Assembly: GCF_003464085.1 (NCBI RefSeq)
Contig: NZ_QSDR01000010.1
Location: 66,350-130,349, forward strand
Direction: 5' to 3'
Origin: Clostridium sp. AM58-1XD
GTDB taxonomy: Bacteria; Bacillota; Clostridia; Lachnospirales; Lachnospiraceae
DNA length: 64,000 nucleotides
Part shown: piece after piece, positions 56,421 through 64,000 of the stretch
Position numbering within the stretch: position 1 is the first letter of the stretch
Layout: every line of letters begins with the position of its first letter
The notes under the pieces: generated by a model
Seen by the model: the letters and a program-made list of their open reading frames with translations, nothing else
Databases searched by the model: none
What the model was told of the DNA's origin: nothing
Translations under genes and position numbers: made by a program

Positions 56421-56843
56421 ATGCGTGCAGTATTTGATGATTCCTTATTGACGGGAAATAAAATGATTGATGCACAGCACAAAGAGCTGATCGATAAGAT
56501 CAACAGCCTGCTGATAAGCTGTGAGAATAAAAATGACAAGCAGGGCGCTGTAAACATGCTGAATTACCTTGCTGACTATGTAGACTTCCACTTTGCTGAG
56601 GAGGAACAGCTACAGAAAGAAATGGAGTATCCGGGTATTCGCGAACACAAGATAAAACACAGGGAACTCCGCCTTGTTGTGGAAGACCTTCATGCCATGC
56701 TGGAGGAAGAAGAAGGTCCTTCTGAGCGCTTTGTGGAACAGGTTCAAAAGAATGTCGTCGATTGGCTTTACTACCATATCAAAACCTTTGACCGTTCTGT
56801 TGCCGAATATAAATTCTTGAAAGATAATACAGAAAGGATCTGA
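56421..56843 (+). CDS. Bacteriohemerythrin
   Basis: 140 residues, a four-helix diiron oxygen-binding protein. Ligand motifs are in the expected order: DAQHKELI (His), DFHFAEEE (His/Glu), REHKIKHRELR (His pair) and WLYYHIKTFDRSVAEY (His, Asp). Binds oxygen or acts as an oxygen sensor/scavenger in anaerobes. Ribosome site AAGGAGG. Followed 31 bases later by the NUDIX gene, likely co-transcribed. Confidence 0.93.
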   Translation: MRAVFDDSLLTGNKMIDAQHKELIDKINSLLISCENKNDKQGAVNMLNYLADYVDFHFAEEEQLQKEMEYPGIREHKIKHRELRLVVEDLHAMLEEEEGPSERFVEQVQKNVVDWLYYHIKTFDRSVAEYKFLKDNTERI

Positions 56844-56873
56844 CCCGGGAACTGGGCCGCCGGCAGGAAATTC

Positions 56874-57479
56874 ATGATATCTGATTCATATGTTTTTATA
56901 AACAGAGAGGAATTTCGTTTTTCTTCCGTTATAATACCGATCATAGAGACCGATCATATTCAACAGATTCTTTTTGAAGTGCGTGAAAGCCATCTCCCTC
57001 AGCCTGGAGAAATCTGCTTTCCCGGAGGACGCATAGAAGCCGGTGAGTCCCCCAGGAAAGCGGCTGTTCGAGAGACCATGGAGGAACTTATGATCCGGAG
57101 GGAACAGATCAACGACATTTGTCCTCTCGGGCTTTTGTATACTCCCTCTGGTATGGTCATTCATGCCTTCACGGCAACGCTTTCCAATTACGAATGGACA
57201 TTTTCAAAAAACGAGGTGGCGGAAGTATTCTCCGTTCCTCTCGATTTTCTGATTCATACAGTCCCGGAAGTCTATTCTGCAGATATCACTGTACGGCCGG
57301 ATCCGGATTTCCCATTTGATCGCATTCCAGGAGGGAATGAATATTCCTGGCGGACGGGCAAGTATCCGATCTACTTTTATCAGTATAAAAACAGGACAAT
57401 ATGGGGGATGACAGCGAAAATATTAAGAGAATACATGATACGGCGAAAAGACAGCGAACCGCATTCTAAATATAGCTGA
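56874..57479 (+). CDS. NUDIX hydrolase, CoA-pyrophosphatase-like
   Basis: 201 residues with the NUDIX box in FPGGRIEAGESPRKAAVRETMEEL; the usual Gly near the box's end is Leu/Met. Upstream ESHLPQPGEICFPGG is the extra motif of the CoA-diphosphatase (YeaB/NUDT7) group. Probably cleaves CoA or related nucleotides. Ribosome site AGGAAA. Its stop codon is inside a strong terminator hairpin. Confidence 0.85.
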   Translation: MISDSYVFINREEFRFSSVIIPIIETDHIQQILFEVRESHLPQPGEICFPGGRIEAGESPRKAAVRETMEELMIRREQINDICPLGLLYTPSGMVIHAFTATLSNYEWTFSKNEVAEVFSVPLDFLIHTVPEVYSADITVRPDPDFPFDRIPGGNEYSWRTGKYPIYFYQYKNRTIWGMTAKILREYMIRRKDSEPHSKYS

Positions 57480-57535
57480 ACGAAGACGAGGTGCTGCGAT
57501 TTTTTCCATTCTGCAGCACCTCGTCTTCGTTCTTC
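57478..57535. terminator. Bidirectional terminator with 20-bp perfect stem
   Basis: GAACGAAGACGAGGTGCTGC (57478-57497) and GCAGCACCTCGTCTTCGTTC (57513-57532), loop of 15 bases with T6. Between convergent genes. The GGTGCTGC core also appears in the outer stems of the dispersed hairpin elements. Confidence 0.9.
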
Positions 57536-57550
57536 GTTCTCTTATTTTTC

Positions 57551-60255
57551 TTATTTCTGCCTTTTCTTATTTCTGCCTTCTGTTTCTGTATGGTGTTCTT
57601 CTTTCAATGCCTCGACAATATTTTTGTCTGCATGCCTGAGCAGATAATTGCGTCCCGGTTTTGGAAGCCTTTCCCGTTCCTCTGCAAGCTGTCCGTTAAT
57701 CCGCTCAATCTCTTCTTTAAGATCCGTTGCCGAAAGCAGCATACAGCCCTGTCCCCGTATAATCAACTGTTCCAATCCGTCTGATGTTGCCACAGTTACG
57801 TGATATTTCTTTCCCATTTCATGCGCCAGCTTTTCAATATACTGGTCCGCCGTCTCTGCTTCTTTCGTGTATACAACATGGATATTGTGATAGTCCAGTG
57901 CCTCTCCAGTATTTCCGGTTACCTTATAGGCATCGAAAACAACGATGAGCGTGCATTTTTTATACCCCTGGTAGTTGCAGAGAATATCCATCAATTTATG
58001 CCTTGCCCCATCAATGGTTGCCTTCGCCAGTTCCCGCAGCTCTTCCCATGCAAAAATAATGTTATAGCCGTCTACAAGGAGATACTCTTCCACTTTTTCC
58101 TGCGGTCCTGCACTTCTCTGTGCTCCGTAAGTAACAGTCCTTGGACCGTTCTGCGATGTCGTTTTCCGCTTGCTCTCCCCGTAAGTGCGGATAAAAATCT
58201 CCTCCAGTTCTTTATCATCAATCCCTGATGAGGCATACGCAGGAGGCAGCGCTGCCGCGGGCCTATTTTCCAATACGTTTATTTCACGTTCAAGGTATGT
58301 TCCCGCCTCTGAATTCACAGTCTTTTTCTGATCCAAAAGACAGCCTATATGCATGTGATTTTTCACTTCATTCCATGGAACGAGATAGCCGGCGCCATGA
58401 GAACAGAATACTGAGCCGGTCGGATAATCCAAGTCCGTTTCCGGATCATATCCGATAGACTCAATCACCTCCTGTTCATTATGGCACGGTTCATATCCTT
58501 CCACCGAACAGGTAAAGCGGCCTCTTCCCTTCGTATAAGAGACTATCTCTTTCTGATAATCACGCATGTTGATTACAGGCGCGCTTCCTTCCAGCACCGT
58601 CATTTCCCCCTCCGGCTGCGGCGGGTCAAACCGTCCCTGCATCCGTTCAATATCTGCCATAGCTCGTCCAACAGATTCTGAAGGAATTTCCAAGCGAAAT
58701 TTATAATACGGTTCCAACAGCCGACAGGACGTTCCATAAGTCCCTGGCGGACAGCCCGGTACGTAGCCTGGCGGAAGTCTCCGCCCTCCGTATGTTTGAT
58801 ATGGGCTCTCCCGGAAACCAGAGTTATCTTCATATCTGTAATTTCGGCTCCTGTTAAAACTCCCTTATGACGCCGCTCCTCCAAATGGGTCAGAACAAGG
58901 CGCTGCCAGTTTCGATCCAGCATATCTTCACTGCAGCGCGCTTCAAACTGCAGTCCGCTTCCCTGCTCTCCCGGTTCCAGAAGAAGATGTACCTCAGCAT
59001 AATGACGCAGTGGTTCAAAGTGGCCGACTCCCTCTACCGGTTCCAGAATCGTTTCTTTATACACGATATTTCCAGTTCCAAACTCTACGGATACCCCAAA
59101 CCGCTCCTGGACCAGACTTTTCAAAATTTCTATCTGAACTTCACCCATTACCTGAGCCTGTATCTCTCCGAGAGTCTCATTCCAGACGATATGCAGCTGC
59201 GGTTCTTCTTCCTCCAACTGCCTTAAATTTTTCAACATGACCGAAACATCATATCCCGCAGGCAGGATCACCTGATACGTCAAAACAGGCTCGAGAACAG
59301 GTAACTCCGATTCCTCTTCCATTCCGATTCCCTGCCCTGCACAGGTAGTAAGAGGCCCAGTTACTGCACAGACGGTTCCTGCCTCCGCTTCGCTGACCGC
59401 CTCAAATTTGGCTCCGGAATAAATCCTGATCTGGTTTACCTTTTCTTCCTCACGGCCCGCCAGCATATCTCTCACTCTCAACGTTCCGCCAGTGATCTTT
59501 AAATGAGTCATGCGGCTGCCCTGTTCATCTCTGGAAATTTTAAATACCTTTGCGCCAAAACGATTCGAATAATCCGGGCATTCCGTGTAGTTCTCCATTC
59601 CTGCCAGAAATCCCTCCACTCCCTGGAGCTTCAATGCCGAACCAAAGTAGCAGGGGAATACGTTCCGTTTTCTTATTAGTTTTCTGATATCAGGAACTTC
59701 CACCGTACCACTTTCCAGGTAGGATTCCAGAGTATGATCTTCGCAAACAGCTATATTTTCCATAAGCTCTTCCTGATCAGCTCCAAAATCCACACAGTTT
59801 CCATCCAGGCGGCTTTTTACATCTTCCAATAAAGCGCCTTTATCCGTACCGTTCTGATCCATTTTATTGATGAACAGAAAGACAGGGATTCTGTATTTTT
59901 TCAGCAGGCGCCATAGCGTCTCTGTATGTCCCTGTACGCCATCCGCACCGCTGATTACAAGTATGGCATAATCCAGAATCTGGAGTGTCCGCTCCATTTC
60001 AGCTGAAAAATCCACATGGCCCGGTGTGTCCATCAGCGTGACAGACGTATCCCCAAGGGTAAAAACAGCCTGCTTGGAAAATATAGTGATTCCCCGGGCG
60101 CGTTCCAGTTCATACGTATCCAGGAACGCATCCCTGTTATCCACTCGTCCCAGCTTCCGGATGCTTCCAGTCAGATACAGAATACTTTCTGAAAGCGTTG
60201 TCTTTCCTGCATCTACATGGGCTAATATTCCAATTACTAATTTTTTCATCTTCAT
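57551..60255 (-). CDS. TetM/EF-G-like translation GTPase fused to a Rae1/YacP-like NYN nuclease domain (frameshifted)
   Basis: About 901 residues. The first 500 or so form an EF-G/TetM-type GTPase: AHVDAGKTT (G1), GITIF (G2), DTPGHVDF (G3), NKMD (G4), GSAL (G5), then EF-G domains 2-4 (EVQIEILKSLVQERFGVSV; YKETILEPVEGVGHFEPL). The frame breaks near 58727: RPVGCWNRI against CRLLEPYYKFRLEIPSESVGRAMADIE; one added C joins them. The GTPase part ends with SYTKGRGRFTCSVEGYEP; after a low-complexity linker comes a NYN (PIN-like) domain (about 720-865): YLLVDGYNIIFAW, LIVVFDAYK, DQYIEKLAHE, VATSDGLEQL. Rae1/YacP NYN proteins cut mRNA in the ribosomal A site. Confidence 0.88.
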
Positions 60256-60308
60256 TTCCTAACTGTACTGCTGTTATAGTTCTGGTCCTCTATATTTCTA
60301 ACATCCCT

Positions 60309-60337
60309 ATTATAGCGAACATTCTGCTATTTGTCAT
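60309..60337 (-). promoter_or_regulatory. Promoter of the GTPase-NYN gene
   Basis: On the minus strand ATGACA (60337-60332), 17 bases, TATAAT (60314-60309), about 54 bases upstream of the start codon. Confidence 0.75.
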
Positions 60338-60391
60338 CAGCAATCATATGTTGTATATAAACCTCTGCTCCCCTCACTCGTTCCGCCCGAA

Positions 60392-60440
60392 TGCAAACAG
60401 AGCAGCGTTTCCTGGGCCGTTAATGCCGGAAACGCTGCTC
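60392..60440 (-). terminator. Terminator of the thiolase gene
   Basis: GAGCAGCGTTTCC (60400-60412) pairs with GGAAACGCTGCTC (60428-60440), 13 bp perfect. On the minus strand it is followed by TGTTTGC. It begins 33 bases after the thiolase stop. Confidence 0.75.
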
Positions 60441-60472
60441 CGCTATGGATTTTTTATATGTTATTGTATATC

Positions 60473-61654
60473 TCAGTCTCTCTTTACAACAGCTGCACAG
60501 CCCATGCCGCCGCCTACGCAAAGAGTTGCAAGACCTGTTTTAGCATCCCTCTTCTGCATTTCGTAAAGAAGGGTGACCAGGATCCGGCAGCCGGAGCAGC
60601 CTACAGGATGTCCGAGTGCAATCGCTCCGCCGTTTACGTTTAACTTATCCAGGTCAAATCCCAGGTCATGGCCTACCGCAACGGACTGTGCTGCAAATGC
60701 TTCATTCGCTTCGATCAAATCAAAATCACCGATTTCCATTCCTGTTTTCGCCATAACTTTTTTGGTTGCAGCTACTGGTCCGATGCCCATAATTGACGGT
60801 TCAACGCCAGCCAGTTCACCGCTTACCCATGTCGCCATAGGTGTCACACCCAGCTCTTTCGCTTTTTCTTCGCTCATAACAATAATAGCCGCAGCACCAT
60901 CATTAATACCTGAGGAGTTTGCTGCTGTTACAATTCCATCCTTTTTGAATGCCGGACGCAGTTTGGAAATTCCTTCTGCTGTAACGCCTGGACGCGGGCC
61001 TTCATCTGTATCAAAAATAACGGTTTCCTTTTTCTTCTTGATTTCGACCGGAACAATTTCATCCTTGAATCTGCCTGCTTCAATTGCTGCACATGCTTTC
61101 TGCTGACTGTTTGCAGCGAATTCATCCAGCTGTTCTCTCGTCAGTCCCCACTGCTCACAGATATTCTCCGCTGTGATTCCCATATGGTATCCGCCGAATG
61201 CATCGGTCAGAGCGTCACGGATCATGGAATCCTCCAGAGCAGCATTTCCGAGACGATATCCGTATCTTCCCTGCTGCACGAGATACGGAGCCTTTGACAT
61301 ATTTTCAACGCCGCCTGCAATTATGATATCTGCATCCCCACTTGCAATCAGCTTTGCAGCCAGATTTACGCAGTGAAGTCCGGAACCGCACAGTACATTG
61401 ACCGTCGTAGCCGGCACCTCTACAGGAAGTCCTGCATGAATAGCTGCCTGTCTTGCTACGTTCTGGCCCTGTCCTGCCTGGATTACGCAGCCCATATATA
61501 CTTCATCAATCTGATCCGGCTTCACACCGGCTCTCTTCATAGCCTCTTTCAAAACAATTGTTCCTAGCTCTGCAGCCGGAACATTGCTTAACGCGCCGCC
61601 CATCACACCAATTGCTGTTCTACACGCACCTGCCAATACAACTTTTCTTCCCAT
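60473..61654 (-). CDS. Acetyl-CoA acetyltransferase (thiolase)
   Basis: 393 residues, normal thiolase length. Active-site Cys in [24 protein letters not shown], His in [17 protein letters not shown], second Cys in LCVGGGMG. Condenses two acetyl-CoA to acetoacetyl-CoA, first step of butyrate formation. ATG 61654 follows AGAGGTATTGG. Monocistronic here; other butyrate genes are not in the window. Confidence 0.95.
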   Translation of the reverse strand: MGRKVVLAGACRTAIGVMGGALSNVPAAELGTIVLKEAMKRAGVKPDQIDEVYMGCVIQAGQGQNVARQAAIHAGLPVEVPATTVNVLCGSGLHCVNLAAKLIASGDADIIIAGGVENMSKAPYLVQQGRYGYRLGNAALEDSMIRDALTDAFGGYHMGITAENICEQWGLTREQLDEFAANSQQKACAAIEAGRFKDEIVPVEIKKKKETVIFDTDEGPRPGVTAEGISKLRPAFKKDGIVTAANSSGINDGAAAIIVMSEEKAKELGVTPMATWVSGELAGVEPSIMGIGPVAATKKVMAKTGMEIGDFDLIEANEAFAAQSVAVGHDLGFDLDKLNVNGGAIALGHPVGCSGCRILVTLLYEMQKRDAKTGLATLCVGGGMGCAAVVKRD

Positions 61655-61857
61655 TGTTCCAATACCTCTCTTTCCTTTTTCGTGAACTATATGTAATTGG
61701 AAATTTGTGCGCTTTTTTGCGCACACGGCAGAGTTTCACTATCGTTTCTGTGTTGCCTGCCTGTTGTGCATATTATATCATGACTGCTGTGCGGCCATAT
61801 TCCTCCAGCAGAACTTCGCCCTCGAATTTCTGTGGCAAACGCTGAAAACAGTATATG

Positions 61858-61911
61858 ATGATATAACGTCCACTTTGAGAACATTATATCATATTGATAT
61901 TTTTTTCTCAA
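61858..61911 (-). promoter_or_regulatory. Promoter and inverted repeat of the thiolase gene
   Basis: On the minus strand TTGAGA (61911-61906), 17 bases, TATAAT (61888-61883) with an extended TG. Downstream, GATATAA (from 61860) and TTATATC (to 61890) form an inverted repeat around GTCCACTTTG (61868-61877, plus strand), the arrangement also seen at 31.15 kb. Confidence 0.8.
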
Positions 61912-62002
61912 TCTTTATTTTGGATATTTGTTAAACTTCAGGTCTTGCTCCTGGTTCGTCTCAGTTTAATTTGTCTGTGTCTGATTGCAATATACAAACC
62001 GG

Positions 62003-62031
62003 TTGATAAAATATGCCGTCCGTCGTATACT
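62003..62031 (+). promoter_or_regulatory. Promoter of the radical SAM gene
   Basis: TTGATA (62003-62008), 17 bases, TATACT (62026-62031), 26 bases upstream of the start codon. Confidence 0.75.
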
Positions 62032-62056
62032 GAACCTGATAAAGGAGCGACTACAT

Positions 62057-63400
62057 ATGATAATTAAGCTGATACAGCCCAAAATGACACTGCGCCCTAT
62101 GGATACCGGTCTGAAAATCCGCATGTCTCCTCCTCTGGGCCTCCTGACAATCGCAGCCATGTTTGAGCACGACCATACAATCATCATCGAAAATGAAAAT
62201 GTGGAGAAGATCGACTATGAGAGCCCTGTCGATCTTGTAGGTATCTCCATTACCGTGGATATGCTGGACCGGGCTATTTTGATTGCCGAAAAATTCCGCA
62301 AACGCAATATCCCGGTCGTTGCCGGCGGTATTCACGTTACTGCCGTTCCTGAAGATGTATCCCCATTCTTTGATGCAGTCAGCGTAGGACTTGCTGAGAA
62401 AACATGGCCTTCCATTATAGCTGATATGCAAAAAGGTACTCTTAAAAAGGTATACCGCTGCGGCGATCCCATCAGGTCGAAGGATATCGTTCCGCCGGCT
62501 TACCATTTACTTGATAAACGAAAATACCTCTATACCAATATTATCAGTACCAGCAGAGGCTGCCCTTTTCAGTGTGACTTCTGTTACAACAGCTGCGAAG
62601 CCTGTAAAGATGTATATGTCAATCGTCCTGTCGCCCATGTGCTTGAAGACATCAAGGCTATCGGCCGCCGCCATATCATGTTTATCGACGACAATTTAAT
62701 CGGAAATCCTCAGTGGACCCTGGAGCTTGTCAAAGCCCTAAAGCCCCTGCATATCAAATGGAACGCCGCCGTATCCGCAAATATTGTGCAAATGCCAAAG
62801 CTTCTGGATGAAATGCGTGAGTCTGGCTGTCAAAGTCTGTTTATCGGATTTGAAAGCATAAATGACAGCTCTCTGACCGGAGTACACAAGGTTCAGAATC
62901 ACGTGAACCAGTTTGACCAGCTGGTTCACGAGCTCCACCGCAGGGGTATTATGATCAATGCCAGTTTCGTTTTCGGCCTTGACAGCGACGATCCGCAAAC
63001 CTTTCAGAATACGCTCCAGTGGATCATTTCCCACAAGATTGAAACTGTCACATCCCATATTCTGACTCCGTATCCAGGTACGGCTCTGTATGAACGTATG
63101 GCTTCTGACGGCCGAATTACTACCTTCGATTACTCGCTTTACAATACGGCCAATGTTGTTTTCTCTCCTGCAAATATGACGCCGGAGGAACTGTTTCTGG
63201 GATATAAGAAAATTTATAAGGACATCTATTCCTGGAAAAACATATTCCGCCGTATGCCGAGGGCCAAATCTCAATGGCTCCCATACCTGATGTTCAATAT
63301 TTTCTACCGTAAATACGGCCGATTCACGGACTGGCTCTGCCGCCATATCACATATGAGCGGATTGGGCGGATATCAGAAAAGGTATCTTACTGGATATAA
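62057..63400 (+). CDS. B12-binding-domain radical SAM protein
   Basis: 447 residues. N-terminal cobalamin-binding-like Rossmann domain (SPPLGLLTIAAMF, VDLVGISITVDMLDRAI, VVAGGIHVTAVPED), then a radical SAM core with the iron-sulfur motif CPFQCDFC (CxxxCxxC, about 180-190) and an Elp3/MiaB-like half (FGLDSDDPQTFQNTLQW, LTPYPGTALYERM). BchE/phosphonate-methylase-like group; substrate unknown. ATG 62057 follows AAAGGAG. Monocistronic, ending in a strong terminator. Confidence 0.92.
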   Translation: MIIKLIQPKMTLRPMDTGLKIRMSPPLGLLTIAAMFEHDHTIIIENENVEKIDYESPVDLVGISITVDMLDRAILIAEKFRKRNIPVVAGGIHVTAVPEDVSPFFDAVSVGLAEKTWPSIIADMQKGTLKKVYRCGDPIRSKDIVPPAYHLLDKRKYLYTNIISTSRGCPFQCDFCYNSCEACKDVYVNRPVAHVLEDIKAIGRRHIMFIDDNLIGNPQWTLELVKALKPLHIKWNAAVSANIVQMPKLLDEMRESGCQSLFIGFESINDSSLTGVHKVQNHVNQFDQLVHELHRRGIMINASFVFGLDSDDPQTFQNTLQWIISHKIETVTSHILTPYPGTALYERMASDGRITTFDYSLYNTANVVFSPANMTPEELFLGYKKIYKDIYSWKNIFRRMPRAKSQWLPYLMFNIFYRKYGRFTDWLCRHITYERIGRISEKVSYWI

Positions 63401-63489
63401 CAAGAACGGCGGTATATGGAAATATTATTGGATTTTGCTGATTATGATCCATAATATAACGTTTTCAGAGTTGTAAAACTCGTAGCTCC

Positions 63490-63545
63490 AAAGCCCCTTT
63501 CTATAAAAATTACTATGTGGTAATTTTTATGGAAAGGGGCTTTCT
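63490..63545 (+). terminator. Terminator of the radical SAM gene
   Basis: AAAGCCCCTTTCTATAAAAATTAC (63490-63513) pairs with its near-perfect complement (63520-63543), a 24-bp stem with one G-T pair, followed by CTTAATTTCTTG. Between this and the CRISPR array (63546-63670) no gene is seen. Confidence 0.85.
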
Positions 63546-63670
63546 TAATTTCTTGTTTGTTGACTTTTCTAGAATATAATAATACAAATGAGCGAGAAAT
63601 GGATGTGTCAGATATTGTCTTTTGAAAATGTCAGCTTACATATCTGGACAAAACAAAATTTCAGGAGCAC

Positions 63671-64000
63671 TTTTAATCCATTTATTACCTTCGCAGGTGG
63701 TGACCGTATACCGGGCCCACATTCCCTACGGTATTGTCATTTCAATCCACACCACCTTCGCAGATGGTGACGAACAAACAAGCGGGTTACATTTTGCCGG
63801 TATGAGATTTCAATCCACACCACCTTCGCAGGTGGTGACATTATTTGCTGATCTTGGTATTGCTTTGATTTTATTTCAATCCACACCACCTTCGCAGGTG
63901 GTGACAGAAGGTCGTGATCGACTTATCAACTCCGGAATGGATTTCAATCCACACCACCTTCGCAGGTGGTGACGGCACGACGAGCTAAAAGCCAAATACG
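63671..64000 (-). CRISPR. CRISPR array, type I-C-like repeat (trailer end; continues past the window)
   Basis: Four near-identical 33-base repeats at 63739-63771, 63807-63839, 63873-63905 and 63941-63973 (ATTTCAATCCACACCACC then TTCGCAGGTGGTGAC), one with a single G-to-A change at 63763, plus a degenerate one at 63671-63704. Spacers are 34, 35, 33 and 35 bases; a fifth starts at 63974. On the minus strand the repeat ends GTGTGGATTGAAAT, as in type I-C arrays. The degenerate repeat at the left is the leader-distal end, so the leader and cas genes should lie to the right, outside the window. Confidence 0.95.

Noticed and set aside
56321..56557. 78-residue hydrophobic minus-strand ORF
   Set aside because: Antisense to the well-supported hemerythrin gene and its promoter, no ribosome site.
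57551..60255. Tetracycline resistance determinant
   Set aside because: GTPase motifs are TetM-like, but the NYN fusion and chromosomal setting without mobility genes argue for a housekeeping or rescue role.
62051..63346. Long minus-strand ORFs opposite the radical SAM gene
   Set aside because: Mirror frames of a gene with clear motifs; no ribosome sites or family features.

Overview
The window reads as the chromosome of a Gram-positive anaerobe of the Clostridia, most likely a Lachnospiraceae-type gut bacterium (inference). The reasons are moderate GC, strong AGGAGG ribosome sites, an Re-citrate-synthase-like enzyme with aconitase and isocitrate dehydrogenase, DUF362 ferredoxin-like and B12/radical-SAM proteins, an S-layer-domain protein, an LTA-synthase-family sulfatase, and many short GntR/TetR/LacI-controlled operons. 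No tRNA or rRNA gene and no intact insertion sequence was recognised.

Layout. 1-2.4 kb: end of an XRE-type regulator, a ClpP/TepA-like protease and a DJ-1/PfpI gene. 2.4-12.2 kb: one long minus-strand operon headed by a consensus promoter, with an M14 carboxypeptidase followed by membrane-anchored zinc-ribbon proteins (DUF4234, SH3b, beta-propeller). 12.4-18.3 kb: a complete ribose operon (rbsR-K-D-A-C-B) with its promoter and RbsR operator. 18.5-22 kb: Re-citrate synthase, GntR regulator and isocitrate dehydrogenase. 22-26.5 kb: a soluble hybrid histidine kinase and a tandem-duplicated GntR-like regulator. 26.5-31.2 kb: SH3/NlpC-P60 hydrolase, aconitase and a cytidylate-kinase-like protein. 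31.4-43.3 kb: PsiE-like protein, dipeptidase, SLH protein with MacA-MacB exporter, cardiolipin synthase with patatin, O-acetylhomoserine sulfhydrylase and a DUF362 protein. 43.4-48.1 kb: LTA-synthase-like sulfatase divergent from a DUF368 (PopT-type) carrier, then a TetR-controlled small membrane operon. 48.3-55.9 kb: a YtrA/YtrB-type GntR-ABC operon, peptide deformylase and a second MacA-MacB exporter. 56.4-63.4 kb: hemerythrin, NUDIX hydrolase, a TetM/EF-G-like GTPase fused to a Rae1/YacP-like NYN nuclease domain, thiolase and a radical SAM protein. The window ends inside a type I-C-like CRISPR array.

Three cross-cutting patterns stand out. (1) Ten minus-strand genes are each broken by the apparent loss of a single base, nearly always in a G or C run, and restoring one base gives the family's normal protein. 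This looks like a systematic sequencing or assembly error rather than ten pseudogenes. (2) At least five intergenic sites, plus a diverged sixth, carry the same hairpin element. Its stem is built on GATACCAG/CTGGTATC and its loop is conserved, often within a second outer stem. (3) Identical 21-bp palindromes abut the -10 boxes of the GntR-ABC operon and the neighbouring MacAB operon, so one regulator probably controls both.
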